The notes under the pieces are model-generated. The model was not told where the DNA came from. It saw nothing but the letters and a program-made list of their open reading frames with translations, and searched no databases. This document shows, in pieces, positions 15,438 to 25,565 of a stretch of DNA of 42,905 nt (position 1 is the first letter of the stretch; each line of letters begins with the position of its first letter). The translations under genes and the position numbers were made by a program. This DNA comes from Gloeomargarita lithophora Alchichica-D10 (lineage in GTDB: Bacteria > Cyanobacteriota > Cyanobacteriia > Gloeomargaritales > Gloeomargaritaceae). The DNA lies in assembly GCF_001870225.1 (NCBI RefSeq), contig NZ_CP017675.1, positions 2,936,106 to 2,979,010 of the forward strand. Direction: 5' to 3'.

Positions 15438-16880
15438 TTACTTTGTCACCAGTATATCGGGGGCAGGCGGTCGGGAACGGTACAATTCTTCCACCGGCAA
15501 GGAACGCCCCCGCCAACGCCAGACCAGCCGCCCCGCCTCGACAAATTCCCGCCAGCGACGCAACCAAATTCCCAAATAACGGGGTCGGAGATGGTTCCAC
15601 AGGGGTAAATATTCATTTTCCCAGGCATCTAAAAGGGACAAAAATACCCGCACCTCCACCCAGGATGCCCCTTGCCCTAAGCGAATCCGTAACCGTTTGG
15701 AAGGCCCCCAAGTCGAAAACATCCGTTTGCGGCAGCAGTCATTGATCACTAAAGCAGGAATTTTAATCGTTAAAGTCGCCTCGATTGGTTCTGTTAAGGT
15801 GACAGTTTTGCGATGATGAAAATCCAATAACCAGTAATGATGATAATTATTATCCTGTTGATAAATATGAAATAAAACCGTCATCCGAGAGATTTTGGGT
15901 AGTCCGGGTGGGAGCGCCCGAAATAAAGCCGTAAAGTAGCGTTCAAATGCCCGATAATCCGGTTTTACTTGCGCTTCTTTAGTATATTGTTTCTCTAAAG
16001 TGAGGTGATATTTTTCCTGCAAATGGGCAATATAGGCATCCGCCTGTTGATAATCAAATTCCCGCAGATTAAACCCTTGGGTGTCTGACCAAGAACTCCC
16101 CGGCGGCATTAACACACATTGACTTGATGATCCCCGCACTTGACTGGTTTGATTACAATACTGCGCCACCGCTGTCGGAGAAACCGCTGTTGGATTAAAT
16201 TCCTGAGTTTCCCGGTGCAAAAAACAATGATTACTGGCGAAGGGAATGGCGTATTTTGCCCCTACCGTTAAACTAAATTCGGTAAATTCTTGGATGTATT
16301 GTGCCGCCGAACGAAATTCCCCAAACCGTTGCTGATAATCTTCAATGCAGTAGGGAATGGCCGAGGCACTCGAAAAACTCCGAAACACAAAATCTATCTG
16401 GGGAAATCGCTTTTTAATCTGTTGTAAGGGCAAACCAAATAACTTACAATCATTGGCATTAAATAAGGTAGTTTCTCCATTGGTAATTACGATAGCTGAA
16501 TCTACGGTAATGCCAAATTGAAATGAATATAAAAATAAATTGTTCCCTAGTTTGATTTTGCCGCCGTGGGGGATTTCCATGATATTTCTAAACCCCAAAT
16601 CCTGTAAGTCTTTGACCATGCGCCGGGTATGCACCAGCGGGACTAACATCTGGGTTTCTCGGTCAAAATGACGCAAAGATGGCCCATGAAAATGATCCCA
16701 ATGGAGATGGGTAAGATAGATATAATCCGGTTGTAGATTGGCAATCAATTCGGGGGGGGCTTCGGGAAAATTCCACCAACTGCGCCAGTAGCAGGAACCC
16801 CGCAACCAAGGATCGCTCACCAGCGATACCCCTTGATCCTGCACCAACAAGCCCGCATGGCTAAGGATGGTAAATTGCAT
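15438..16880 (-). CDS. Metallo-beta-lactamase-fold hydrolase
   Basis: A 480-residue protein. The N-terminal part (about 1-250) is an MBL fold with ILSHAGLLVQ, SDPWLRGSCYW and the metal motif THLHWDHFHG, then FNANDCKLFGLP and a late PFASNHCFLHRE. The C-terminal 200 residues are a separate domain rich in aromatic and basic residues, of no known function. It resembles UlaG/CMP-sialate-hydroxylase-like MBL proteins found in surface polysaccharide loci. The GST-like gene follows immediately. The substrate cannot be told. Confidence 0.82.
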   Translation of the reverse strand: MQFTILSHAGLLVQDQGVSLVSDPWLRGSCYWRSWWNFPEAPPELIANLQPDYIYLTHLHWDHFHGPSLRHFDRETQMLVPLVHTRRMVKDLQDLGFRNIMEIPHGGKIKLGNNLFLYSFQFGITVDSAIVITNGETTLFNANDCKLFGLPLQQIKKRFPQIDFVFRSFSSASAIPYCIEDYQQRFGEFRSAAQYIQEFTEFSLTVGAKYAIPFASNHCFLHRETQEFNPTAVSPTAVAQYCNQTSQVRGSSSQCVLMPPGSSWSDTQGFNLREFDYQQADAYIAHLQEKYHLTLEKQYTKEAQVKPDYRAFERYFTALFRALPPGLPKISRMTVLFHIYQQDNNYHHYWLLDFHHRKTVTLTEPIEATLTIKIPALVINDCCRKRMFSTWGPSKRLRIRLGQGASWVEVRVFLSLLDAWENEYLPLWNHLRPRYLGIWLRRWREFVEAGRLVWRWRGRSLPVEELYRSRPPAPDILVTK

Positions 16881-16987
16881 GACGACCTCAATGCACCCTG
16901 ATTTAGGTTAGCGTTGGGGGCAGGGCGTTGCCCAGGCCAACTGATGTACAAAGTTGTCGCCCGACTATGGCATAATAGTAAATCCTT

Positions 16988-17071
16988 GGGCGGATGGCGG
17001 AACTGGTAGACGCAGCAGACTCAAAATCTGCCGGTAGCAATACCTTGCGAGTTCGATTCTCGCTCTGCCCA
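16988..17071 (+). tRNA. tRNA-Leu (anticodon CAA)
   Basis: An 84-base class II tRNA. The acceptor stem GGGCGGA pairs with TCTGCCC (one G-T). The D-arm contains GGCGGAACTGGTAGACGC. The anticodon arm GCAGA-CTCAAAA-TCTGC shows anticodon CAA. A long variable arm is followed by the T-arm GCGAGTTCGATTCTCGC. The discriminator is A and no CCA is encoded. A CATAAT -10-like box lies at 16971-16976. Confidence 0.95.
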
Positions 17072-17098
17072 TGATTCAGTAGCTGGTTGTATTGATCT

Positions 17099-17212
17099 TA
17101 AGGACATCTCTATCTATTTGAACTAACCAAAAATCTCATCGCTGGAATGCAGAGATTACGGAGAACCAAGGGCGGGGGGTGCCCCCTGCGACCTGTTTTT
17201 AGGGGTGGCTTA
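17099..17212. mobile_element. MITE-like element, family E (copy E1)
   Basis: About 114 bp from TAAGGACATCTCTA to a matching TTTTAGGGGTGGCTTA (imperfect inverted ends). It includes ATCTCATCGCTGGAAT and the shared core GAGAACCAAGGGCGGGGGGTGCCCC. Compared with E2 at 27635 and the right half of the hybrid at 42379. Confidence 0.6.
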
Positions 17213-17255
17213 TATTTTTTCATAATATAAATAATCTCCAGTTGCTTGGCCACCC

Positions 17256-17933
17256 ATGTCCTTACCGCAAACTTTACCCGCAGCCATTGCCCAAGCCCAA
17301 ACCGCTACCCAGGCGGCTCTTGCCCAGGGGGAAACCCGCCTATTAGTGGAATTGTGGCTTCCAGAGGTGAAACCCATGCCCCTGGTGCGGGAATTTTTAC
17401 CGGCATTTATCGCCTGGGGGCAAACCGGGCGAGTCGTATTTAGTGATGCGGGGGGGGCAGCCCTGGCACGGCGAGATTGGGGGACAGTGCCCTGGCGAGT
17501 GGAAACCCTGCGAGAACCCCATCAACCGGGTGACCAAGGGGTGGTGGTGGTGGCTCCCGACCCGGCGGAAGTGGCTCAGGTGCGGACGTTGGTGGAAACC
17601 GCTATCTGTCCGGTGGTTTTGCTCAACCCTCGGTTGGAGGATGCGGGTACGGTGGGGATTGGCTACGCAGGGCGACGACTGCGGCAGGAATTTCTCCAAA
17701 CCCTAGTCACGGCCTACCATCTGCGCCCGGTGGAGGGAGGGGCGGTGCTGAGGATTTACCCGCATCCCTGGCAAATCTGGCGGGAAGACTCCGCAGGAAA
17801 CTACACCTTGGCGGGGGAACTCCCCCATGCTCCCGATGGGGAAACCATTAGTGATACCCTTAACCCTCGCCCAACCGGGGGGGGGGATTTTTGGCGGGGG
17901 TTGGGGCAGTTGTTGCGAGCCTTACGCGCCTAA
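17256..17933 (+). CDS. DUF1995 family protein
   Basis: A 225-residue cyanobacterial/plastid-type protein. Residues 1-30 are Ala/Gln-rich helical; the core has RLLVELWLPEVKPMPLVREFLPAF, VVFSDAGGAALARRDW, VVVVAPDPAEVAQV and VVLLNPRLEDAGTVGIGYAGRRLRQEFLQTL, typical of DUF1995. Plant relatives include the LPA3-type photosystem II assembly factor; whether this one acts in photosystem assembly is inference. It converges with the next gene, the stops overlapping by four bases. Confidence 0.83.
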   Translation: MSLPQTLPAAIAQAQTATQAALAQGETRLLVELWLPEVKPMPLVREFLPAFIAWGQTGRVVFSDAGGAALARRDWGTVPWRVETLREPHQPGDQGVVVVAPDPAEVAQVRTLVETAICPVVLLNPRLEDAGTVGIGYAGRRLRQEFLQTLVTAYHLRPVEGGAVLRIYPHPWQIWREDSAGNYTLAGELPHAPDGETISDTLNPRPTGGGDFWRGLGQLLRALRA

Positions 17934-18220
17934 TCTTCCCGAATTTGCTCCGCTTCTGGGCAATCATCCGACACCAGCGGTTCCATATCGCCCCGGGGCA
18001 CCGAGGCCAATTTTTGGGTGATGGCACCGATGCTTTCAATGCGAATCAGTTCTTCCCAGGCGCAGGTTTCGTCCTCTTCTTCGGTTTCATAACGCAAAGT
18101 CACCAGGTCGCCTTCGATGTCAATGATGCGCGCCCGCTCAAGCATCCGTTGTTGATCCTTGAGATAAATCCACACTTCCCGACCGTCGCAACAGATTTGA
18201 TAAAGCTTGCGGTGTAGCAT
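17930..18220 (-). CDS. Cyanobacterial conserved small protein (DUF6679-like)
   Basis: A 96-residue acidic protein, MLHRKLYQICCDGREVWIYL followed by KDQQRMLERARIIDIEGDLVTLRYETEEEDE and an acidic C-terminus. I recognise it as a family restricted to cyanobacteria, probably DUF6679. It looks like a small beta-rich fold (the DIEGDLVTLRYE strand pair). No known function. Confidence 0.78.
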   Translation of the reverse strand: MLHRKLYQICCDGREVWIYLKDQQRMLERARIIDIEGDLVTLRYETEEEDETCAWEELIRIESIGAITQKLASVPRGDMEPLVSDDCPEAEQIRED

Positions 18221-18330
18221 CGGCGGTCTCCTTGCGCGAAACAGTTACCCAAAAAACCTGGCTTGTTACCCACAGGTTTCTTATATTTTCTAACATGGTG
18301 ATCATTCTAACAATAGTTTTGCGCCATTGA

Positions 18331-19020
18331 ATGATGAATCAGCGGGCGATAGTCCTTTTATCGGGGGGGTTGGATTCGGCCACCGTTTTGTATCACGCCC
18401 AGGCGGCGGGGGATGAATGCTACGCCCTTTCCTTTGATTATCAACAACGGCACCGGCGGGAACTGCACTCGGCGCAGGCGATTGCCCACAGTGCCGCCGT
18501 ACATGGGCATGAAATTATCCCCCTGGATTTGGGACGTTGGGGCGGGTCGGCGTTGACCCAACGGGATTTAGACCTACCCCGCCAGCGGCATCCGGCGGCG
18601 ATGACCCAGGGGATTCCCATCACCTATGTACCGGCGCGGAATACGATTTTCCTGAGTTTGGCGCTGGCCTGGGCGGAGGTGTTGGGGGCAAAGCGGGTCT
18701 ATTTGGGGGCGAATGCCCTGGACTATTCGGGCTACCCGGACTGTCGAGAGGATTACCTGCTGGCAATGCAACAGGTTTATACCTTGGGAACCAAACGGGG
18801 GCGGGAGGGGCAACCCATTGAATTGGCGGCACCTTTGTTGCATTTACATAAAGGGGAAATTATTCAGTTGGGGCAGGAGTTGGGTGTCCCCTGGGAACTC
18901 ACCTGGTCTTGTTATCAGGGGGAAGAAATGGCCTGCGGGATGTGTGATAGCTGTATTCTGCGGCGGGAGGGATTTCGCCAAGCGGGTATTGAAGACCCTC
19001 TGCCCTATGCGGGGACGTGA
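18331..19020 (+). CDS. queC: 7-cyano-7-deazaguanine synthase
   Basis: A 229-residue PP-loop ATPase that makes preQ0 from carboxydeazaguanine in queuosine synthesis. Motifs seen: VLLSGGLDSATVLYHA (PP-loop), FDYQQRHRREL, RNTIFLSLALAWAE, and the C-terminal zinc site SCYQGEEMACGMCDSCILR. Starts at ATG 18331 (an adjacent ATG at 18334 is possible). No other queuosine genes are nearby. Confidence 0.96.
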   Translation: MMNQRAIVLLSGGLDSATVLYHAQAAGDECYALSFDYQQRHRRELHSAQAIAHSAAVHGHEIIPLDLGRWGGSALTQRDLDLPRQRHPAAMTQGIPITYVPARNTIFLSLALAWAEVLGAKRVYLGANALDYSGYPDCREDYLLAMQQVYTLGTKRGREGQPIELAAPLLHLHKGEIIQLGQELGVPWELTWSCYQGEEMACGMCDSCILRREGFRQAGIEDPLPYAGT

Positions 19021-19060
19021 ATTGTGGTAAAGTTGTTGCGACAATATATGCGAGAACGAA

Positions 19061-19861
19061 ATGTTAGATGAAGTTCTTAGACGAGAGCGAGAATTTCACG
19101 ATGCCTGGGCAAAAGCCATTGATGCGGAAGGGATTCATGTGCCCGATTATTTTGAAGCCTGTACTGCGCCAGAGAATCGTTTTATTATTAAGCACTTAGG
19201 AGATATGCGAGGGAAATATATTTTAGATTTGGGCTGTGGGGCGGGGGAAAATAGTGTTTATTTTGCCATGCGGGGAGCGGAATGTGTGGCGGGAGATTAT
19301 TCCCCAGAAATGGTACAATTAGCGCAAGAATTGGCGACCAAATATGGTATGCAGATTACGGGTAAAGTGATTAACGCTATGGCGATTGACTTTCCCGACC
19401 ATACCTTTGATATTGTTTATGCGGCCAACTTGCTCCACCATATTCCTGACCCGTTAGTGGCACTCCGGGAAATGCAACGGGTGGTCAAACCGGGCGGTCA
19501 AGTCTGTTTCTGGGATCCCCTAATTCACAATCCGGTGATCAATATCTACCGCCGGATGGCGACCCAGGTGCGGACGACCGATGAAACCCCGCTCAATATC
19601 CAAATTATTCGTCAAATACGGCCTCTATTTACTGAAATACAATGGGATACATTTTGGCTGGCAAGTCTGTGGATTTTTCTGCAATTTTATCTGATTGAGA
19701 AAGTCCACCCCAATCAAGAACGATACTGGAAGAAAATTATCATTGAACACCAACGTTTACGGCCAATGTATTTATTTTTAGAACGATTTGATCGCCTATT
19801 GAAGCACCTTCCGGGGATGAAACGCTTGGCCTGGAATTTGGCAGTTGTCGCTCGCAAATGA
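19061..19861 (+). CDS. Class I SAM-dependent methyltransferase
   Basis: A 266-residue protein. The SAM motif ILDLGCGAGENSVYFAMRG is near residue 55, followed by VAGDYSPEMV, the motif FDIVYAANLLHHIPDP and VVKPGGQVCFWDPL. The C-terminal 90 residues are hydrophobic-aromatic and may bind a lipid-like substrate. It resembles methyltransferase type 11 proteins; the acceptor is unknown. It follows queC by 40 bases on the same strand. Confidence 0.85.
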   Translation: MLDEVLRREREFHDAWAKAIDAEGIHVPDYFEACTAPENRFIIKHLGDMRGKYILDLGCGAGENSVYFAMRGAECVAGDYSPEMVQLAQELATKYGMQITGKVINAMAIDFPDHTFDIVYAANLLHHIPDPLVALREMQRVVKPGGQVCFWDPLIHNPVINIYRRMATQVRTTDETPLNIQIIRQIRPLFTEIQWDTFWLASLWIFLQFYLIEKVHPNQERYWKKIIIEHQRLRPMYLFLERFDRLLKHLPGMKRLAWNLAVVARK

Positions 19862-19947
19862 ACTATGCAAAGATGCAGGAGCTTAGTCGTATTTTGCTAT
19901 AATTTTAACAGCAATAATCATAATAACTTGGGCAGGTGAGTATAGAG

Positions 19948-20571
19948 ATGAAAAACTGGATTATGGTTAGCCTTCTGTGGCTAGGGCTGGGAGGAATTGT
20001 CAATCCTGCCCGTGCGGATTCTCCGATTACCTCTACGCCGATTGCCGATGTTTATTTAGATATTCCTTTAGTCAAAACCGCTCGGAAAACTGGTACACTC
20101 ACCCCAGAAATGGCGCAATTTTTATCGAGTAATCAGCATCCAATAGACCAAAAAGCGGCGTTAATCAATGCCCTATCCTGGCGGGTGGAGGGTAAACAAA
20201 ATGCCCGGATTTATGAAAATTTTTTACGCTCTCGTTACGGGGAATTAAACCTAAAAAAATTAACTCCCCATGAGCTATTTGGGTTGGCTTACTTAACCGT
20301 AATGGATGATTATTTCAACCCAGAACGGGCGATGCCCCTATTCGACCAAGCATTACTCCGCAACCGGCAAAGTTTAACCGTGGGTTTAATTCGCATTCTG
20401 AATCGAGCGCAAATTGTCATGGCTCAACCGGGAGAATGGTGTCGGGTGTGGCGTTTGGCGGATGGCACCAATCGGAATCGCACCCTAAGGACGGATTTGC
20501 GCCCCGCCGCTCGCCAAATCATCCTCGACTACATGGTTTTGTACCGGGACAGTTGCCCCCGTAACCTTTGA
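19948..20571 (+). CDS. Exported protein of unknown function
   Basis: A 207-residue protein with a signal peptide MKNWIMVSLLWLGLGGIVNP ending at ARA-DS. The mature part is all-helical looking, with LFGLAYLTVMDDYFNPERAM and two Cys. ATG 19948 follows AGGTGAG at a good distance; the GTG at 19936 is inside that site. Probably a periplasmic or thylakoid-lumen protein in a cyanobacterium. No domain recognised. Confidence 0.7.
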   Translation: MKNWIMVSLLWLGLGGIVNPARADSPITSTPIADVYLDIPLVKTARKTGTLTPEMAQFLSSNQHPIDQKAALINALSWRVEGKQNARIYENFLRSRYGELNLKKLTPHELFGLAYLTVMDDYFNPERAMPLFDQALLRNRQSLTVGLIRILNRAQIVMAQPGEWCRVWRLADGTNRNRTLRTDLRPAARQIILDYMVLYRDSCPRNL

Positions 20572-20622
20572 TACGCCCCAAATCGTGTACCCTGATGCCA
20601 GGTTGTTTGTTTGCGAGTCCCC

Positions 20623-23600
20623 ATGCCCCGCCGCCAAGATATTAAGAAAATTCTCCTGATTGGTTCCGGCCCGATTGTGATTGGCCAAGCCTGTGAGTTT
20701 GATTATTCCGGCACCCAAGCCTGCAAAGCCCTGCGGGAAGAGGGTTACACGGTGGTGCTGGTGAATTCCAACCCGGCGACGATCATGACCGACCCGGAAC
20801 TGGCCGACCGCACTTATATTGAACCGTTGACGGTGGAAACCCTCGGTCAAATTATTGCCCAGGAACGTCCCCAGGCGTTGTTACCGACCATGGGCGGACA
20901 AACGGCATTGAATTTAGCAGTGCGCTTAGCCAAATCGGGAATTTTAGCCCAGTATAATGTGGAATTGATTGGAGCCAAATTAGCCGCTATTGAAAAGGCA
21001 GAGGATCGCAAACTATTCAAACAAGCAATGGAAAAAATTGGGGTCGGGGTCTGCCCTTCCGGTTTGGCGGAAACCTGGGAAGAAGCGCAACATATTGGCC
21101 AACAAATTGGTTCCTATCCCCTGATTATTCGCCCCGCATTTACCTTGGGCGGCACCGGGGGCGGCATTGCCTACAACCAGGAAGAATTTGAACAAATTGC
21201 CCGTTCTGGGTTGGAAGCCAGTCCCGTTTCTCAGATTTTGGTTGAGCAATCTTTGCTCGGTTGGAAAGAATTTGAACTGGAAGTCATGCGGGATTTGGCT
21301 GATAATGTGGTAATCATTTGTTCGATTGAAAATTTTGACCCGATGGGCGTACACACGGGGGATTCGATCACTGTTGCCCCCGCCCAAACCTTAACCGATA
21401 AGGAATACCAACGCCTGCGGGATACTGCGATGCGGATTATTCGGGAAATTGGGGTCGAAACCGGGGGTTCTAACATTCAATTTGCGATCAATCCTTTAGA
21501 TGGCGAAGTTGTGGTGATTGAGATGAATCCCCGGGTATCGCGCAGTTCGGCTTTGGCATCCAAAGCCACCGGGTTTCCGATTGCTAAATTTGCCGCCAAA
21601 TTAGCGGTAGGTTATACCCTGCCCGAACTCACCAATGATATTACCAAAAAAACGCCCGCTTGTTTTGAACCGAGCATTGATTATGTGGTCACCAAAATCC
21701 CCCGTTTTACCTTTGAAAAATTTCCGGGAGCCACCCCCTATCTAACCACTCAAATGAAATCCGTTGGGGAGGTAATGGCGATTGGTCGTACCTTCCAGGA
21801 ATCATTTCAAAAAGCCATTCGTTCTCTAGAAACCGGGCGGGCGGGTTGGGGTTGTGACCGTTCAGAAATTTTGCCTACCCTAGAGCAAGTGCGTGCCAAT
21901 TTACGCACCCCAAATCCCGAACGGATTTTTCATTTACGCCACGCTTTGTTGTTGGGAATTACTGTGGATGAATTGTATGAACTAACAGCAATTGATCCCT
22001 GGTTTCTAAGGGAATTAGAAGACCTACTGCGGGTCGAACGTTACCTAAAAATCACGCCTTTTGACCAGATCAGCGTGGCGGACTGGTGGTTAATCAAACA
22101 AAAGGGATTTAGTGACCGCCAAATTGCCTTTGCCACCCGCAAAACCGAAGCAGAAATTCGAGCCTATCGTCAACAAATCGAGGTAATGCCCGTTTATAAA
22201 ACCGTAGATACCTGTGCAGCTGAATTTGAAGCCGATACCCCCTATCACTATTCTACCTACGAACAGGAAACAGAAATTCGCCCCATAGATAAACCCAAGG
22301 TAGTCATTTTAGGGAGTGGACCCAATCGGATTGGGCAGGGAATTGAGTTTGATTATTGCTGTTGTCATGCCGCTTTTGCCCTCAAAGAACAGGGCTATGA
22401 AACGATTATGATCAATTCTAATCCAGAGACGGTTTCTACAGACTATGATACCAGTGATCGCTTATATTTTGAACCCCTCACCCTGGAGGATATTCTGCAT
22501 ATTTTAGAAGTAGAAAAACCTGTCGGTATTATTGTACAATTCGGGGGACAAACCCCATTGAAACTCGCCCTACCGCTCCATAATATTCTGAATAATCAAG
22601 ATGAAATTCCTACCCAAATTTGGGGAACTTCCCCCATTTCCATTGATATTGCCGAAGACCGGGAAAAGTTTGAACAAATTCTACGGGAATTGGATATTAA
22701 GCAACCCCCCAATGGCATTGCTCGTGATGAGCAGGAAGCCTTAACGATTGCTCGCAGAATTGGTTATCCGGTGGTGGTGCGTCCCAGCTATGTTCTGGGG
22801 GGGCGGGCGATGGAAATTGTTTATTCCGATAGCGATTTAGAACGCTATATCAAAACTGCGGTGCAAATTGAACCAGATCATCCCATTTTGGTAGATAAAT
22901 TCCTAGAAAATGCCATTGAAGTAGATGTGGATGCCCTTCGAGATCAGTCGGGTCTAATTATCATTGGGGGAATTTTAGAACATATTGAACAGGCGGGGAT
23001 TCATTCTGGGGATTCGGCCTGTGTATTGCCGACCTACTCTTTGTCGGATAAAATTTTAGCGCAAATTCGGACCTGGACAAAAGCCCTGGCGGAACGCTTA
23101 GAAGTCATTGGCTTAATAAACGTGCAATTTGCCATTCAAGGGGAGCAAGTTTACATTTTAGAAGCCAATCCCAGAGCATCCCGAACCGTACCTTTTATTG
23201 CCAAAGCAACGGGAGTTCCCTTAGCAAAATTAGCCGCCCGTGTCATGGCCGGGGAACGCTTGGTTGATATGGGAATTATCCAAGAAGTTATTCCTAGTTA
23301 TTATTCGGTGAAAGAAGTAGTCTTACCTTTTGAAAAATTCCCTGGTACCGATACAATTTTAGGCCCAGAAATGCGCTCTACTGGGGAAGTTATGGGGATT
23401 GCCACGGAGTTTGGCCGTGCCTTTGCCAAATCGCAAATTGCCGCCGGTCAAAATCTTCCCCTCGCCGGTCGGGTTTTTGCCTCATTTAATAACCGGGATA
23501 AGCAAATTGCCGTCCCGATTATTCAAGAGTTAATTGAGCTAGGATTTCAGATTGTTGCCACCCAGGGAACCCGGCAGATATTACTCGAAAATGGTTTGAC

Positions 23601-23871
23601 AGTTGAGAAGGTATTAAAGCTCCATGAGGGTCGCCCCCACGTGATTGATTGGATCAAAAATGACCAAATCCAACTTATCTTAAATACACCTTCCGGTGAG
23701 GATGCCCAAGCGGATGGTCAGTTGATTCGTCGTACTGCTTTAGCCTATAAAATTCCTTTGGTGACCACGATTGCGGGTGCAAGGGCAACCCTAGCGGCAA
23801 TTCGGGCATTACAGGCGGGAATACCTGCTCCCAAAACCATCCAGGATTACTATCAGTTACTCCAGCGGTAG
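20623..23871 (+). CDS. carB: Carbamoyl-phosphate synthase large subunit
   Basis: A 1082-residue enzyme making carbamoyl phosphate for arginine and pyrimidines, with two homologous halves. Seen: the N-half [22 protein letters not shown] and [20 protein letters not shown]; the C-half [20 protein letters not shown] and [19 protein letters not shown]; and a C-terminal MGS-like allosteric domain (about 945-1082). Full length. The start is ATG 20623 ([10 protein letters not shown]). The folC gene follows after 3 bases. Confidence 0.98.
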   Translation: MPRRQDIKKILLIGSGPIVIGQACEFDYSGTQACKALREEGYTVVLVNSNPATIMTDPELADRTYIEPLTVETLGQIIAQERPQALLPTMGGQTALNLAVRLAKSGILAQYNVELIGAKLAAIEKAEDRKLFKQAMEKIGVGVCPSGLAETWEEAQHIGQQIGSYPLIIRPAFTLGGTGGGIAYNQEEFEQIARSGLEASPVSQILVEQSLLGWKEFELEVMRDLADNVVIICSIENFDPMGVHTGDSITVAPAQTLTDKEYQRLRDTAMRIIREIGVETGGSNIQFAINPLDGEVVVIEMNPRVSRSSALASKATGFPIAKFAAKLAVGYTLPELTNDITKKTPACFEPSIDYVVTKIPRFTFEKFPGATPYLTTQMKSVGEVMAIGRTFQESFQKAIRSLETGRAGWGCDRSEILPTLEQVRANLRTPNPERIFHLRHALLLGITVDELYELTAIDPWFLRELEDLLRVERYLKITPFDQISVADWWLIKQKGFSDRQIAFATRKTEAEIRAYRQQIEVMPVYKTVDTCAAEFEADTPYHYSTYEQETEIRPIDKPKVVILGSGPNRIGQGIEFDYCCCHAAFALKEQGYETIMINSNPETVSTDYDTSDRLYFEPLTLEDILHILEVEKPVGIIVQFGGQTPLKLALPLHNILNNQDEIPTQIWGTSPISIDIAEDREKFEQILRELDIKQPPNGIARDEQEALTIARRIGYPVVVRPSYVLGGRAMEIVYSDSDLERYIKTAVQIEPDHPILVDKFLENAIEVDVDALRDQSGLIIIGGILEHIEQAGIHSGDSACVLPTYSLSDKILAQIRTWTKALAERLEVIGLINVQFAIQGEQVYILEANPRASRTVPFIAKATGVPLAKLAARVMAGERLVDMGIIQEVIPSYYSVKEVVLPFEKFPGTDTILGPEMRSTGEVMGIATEFGRAFAKSQIAAGQNLPLAGRVFASFNNRDKQIAVPIIQELIELGFQIVATQGTRQILLENGLTVEKVLKLHEGRPHVIDWIKNDQIQLILNTPSGEDAQADGQLIRRTALAYKIPLVTTIAGARATLAAIRALQAGIPAPKTIQDYYQLLQR

Positions 23872-23874
23872 ATC

Positions 23875-25125
23875 GTGGTGACTGAACCGGAAATTTATTT
23901 ATTTTTTCAGCAGTTACAACGCTTTGGTATTACCCTGGGTTTGGAGCGTATAGAAAGGTTATTAACGCATCTGGGACAACCGCAAAATCAAGTCCCTGTA
24001 ATTCATGTTACCGGTACGAATGGGAAAGGCTCTGTTTGTGCTTATCTAGCGAGTATATTAACCGCCTGTGGCTATCGGACAGGACTTTACATTTCACCCC
24101 ATTTAATTCATTATCAAGAGCGCATTCAAATTGATGGTAAGCCAATTCAAATAGCAGATTGGTGGCGGATTTTGGGTCAAATAAAACAGGTGGTTGCCAG
24201 CGATAGTATTCCAGTGACTGAATTTGAAGTGATTACCGCTTTGATGTGGCTTTATTTTGTAGAAATAAAAGTAGATATTGCTGTGATAGAAGTGGGGTTA
24301 GGGGGGCGATTGGATGCTACCAATGTAATTAGTAATCCCCTGATTACTGTGATTACTTCTATTGGCTTAGACCATCAGGAACGCTTGGGTTCTGAATTGA
24401 CGGATATTGCGCGGGAAAAGGCCGGGATTCTCAAGCCCTATCGTCCTCTGGTGCGAGGGTTGGTTTCCCCACCCGCCGCTCAGGTAATTGATACCCAAGC
24501 CCATGCCTTAAATTGCCCAGTGATCACGATTGAACCGCCTATTCATGCAAAGCAATTACTTCATTTTCAAGGGCATGATTATCGAATACCATTGGCCGGA
24601 GCGCATCAATTTTTGAATGCTGAAATTGCCCTAGAAGCTATTACAGAATTAAGAAAGCAAGGATGGAATTTGCCAATAGATAAAGTCCAAAAGGGCATAG
24701 CAAATACCCGGTGGCCAGGACGTTTACAATGGGTGCATTGGCAGGGTAAAAAGATACTATTAGATGGGGCGCATAATCCCGAAGCCGCTCAGATTTTACG
24801 TCAGTATATTGACCAGCAAAATCTTAAACCGGTGCATTGGATTTTGGGTTTATTACAAACCAAAGATGCGGTGGCAGTCCTCAAAAATCTATTACATCCT
24901 GGCGACCGGGTGAGTTTTGTCCCCATTCCCGGACATAATTACCATGAACCCAGCCGACTCTGCCATTTGGCTACACATCATTGCCCTGGAATTGTCGCCC
25001 ATGCTGAGGTAAATGTATCTGATGTTTGTGGGGTGATTTCTGAGCAATATACGCCGGTAATCTGTGGTTCTTTATATCTCATTGGTCAGGTTCTTCAATC
25101 CATCACAACCACCACAGTACCCTAA
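23875..25125 (+). CDS. folC: Bifunctional folylpolyglutamate / dihydrofolate synthase
   Basis: A 416-residue Mur-ligase-family protein that adds glutamate to folates. Seen: P-loop HVTGTNGKGSVCAYLASIL (about 44-62), YISPHLIHYQERI, VIEVGLGGRLDATNV, ITSIGLDHQERLG, and the C-terminal LLDGAHNPEAAQILRQY. Starts at GTG 23875 or 23878, 3 bases after carB, suggesting coupled expression. Converges with the next gene, the stops overlapping by 4 bases. Confidence 0.96.
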   Translation: MVTEPEIYLFFQQLQRFGITLGLERIERLLTHLGQPQNQVPVIHVTGTNGKGSVCAYLASILTACGYRTGLYISPHLIHYQERIQIDGKPIQIADWWRILGQIKQVVASDSIPVTEFEVITALMWLYFVEIKVDIAVIEVGLGGRLDATNVISNPLITVITSIGLDHQERLGSELTDIAREKAGILKPYRPLVRGLVSPPAAQVIDTQAHALNCPVITIEPPIHAKQLLHFQGHDYRIPLAGAHQFLNAEIALEAITELRKQGWNLPIDKVQKGIANTRWPGRLQWVHWQGKKILLDGAHNPEAAQILRQYIDQQNLKPVHWILGLLQTKDAVAVLKNLLHPGDRVSFVPIPGHNYHEPSRLCHLATHHCPGIVAHAEVNVSDVCGVISEQYTPVICGSLYLIGQVLQSITTTTVP

Positions 25126-25562
25126 AAATGTTTTTGCAATGCTCGTATATGTACCGCCCGTCCCACAATTCTGACTTGTTTTTTTTGGACTAAGACTCGA
25201 ATTTTTCCCATAAACAGAGCTTGAAGTGACCGGGGAGTGTATATGCGTATCATTTCCTGTTGTTGGGATTGAGTAAATCCCATTTCATTTAATTTATTTT
25301 CTAAATTTACCAGCAGTTTTTCTGGCTGATCACTTGTTAATTCTAGGGTTATTGAACGATTAAAATAAGTACCCCAAATCCCGCCCATTACTCCGAATAT
25401 AAAAGCATATTGATAGGGAGTTGATGCGCCTAAATCCAGATGTAAAAACTCGGCGATCGGCCAACTCACAATCAAGCTGGTCAGACCAAAATAGTACATA
25501 AATGTAATGAACCCATTTGGACCCGATGGCAGTAATTCAGGTGCAGGTAATGGGGATGACAT
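25122..25562 (-). CDS. Two-span membrane protein, cyanobacterial conserved hypothetical
   Basis: A 146-residue protein. Two hydrophobic stretches (about 18-40, FITFMYYFGLTSLIVSWPIA, and 50-66) are followed by a soluble domain (about 70-146) with a beta-helix-like LELTSDQPEKLLVNLENKL and a basic end, QVRIVGRAVHIRALQKHF. No family assigned with certainty. It lies 3 bases downstream of the cysteine synthase gene, so they may be cotranscribed. Confidence 0.72.
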   Translation of the reverse strand: MSSPLPAPELLPSGPNGFITFMYYFGLTSLIVSWPIAEFLHLDLGASTPYQYAFIFGVMGGIWGTYFNRSITLELTSDQPEKLLVNLENKLNEMGFTQSQQQEMIRIYTPRSLQALFMGKIRVLVQKKQVRIVGRAVHIRALQKHF

Positions 25563-25565
25563 GGT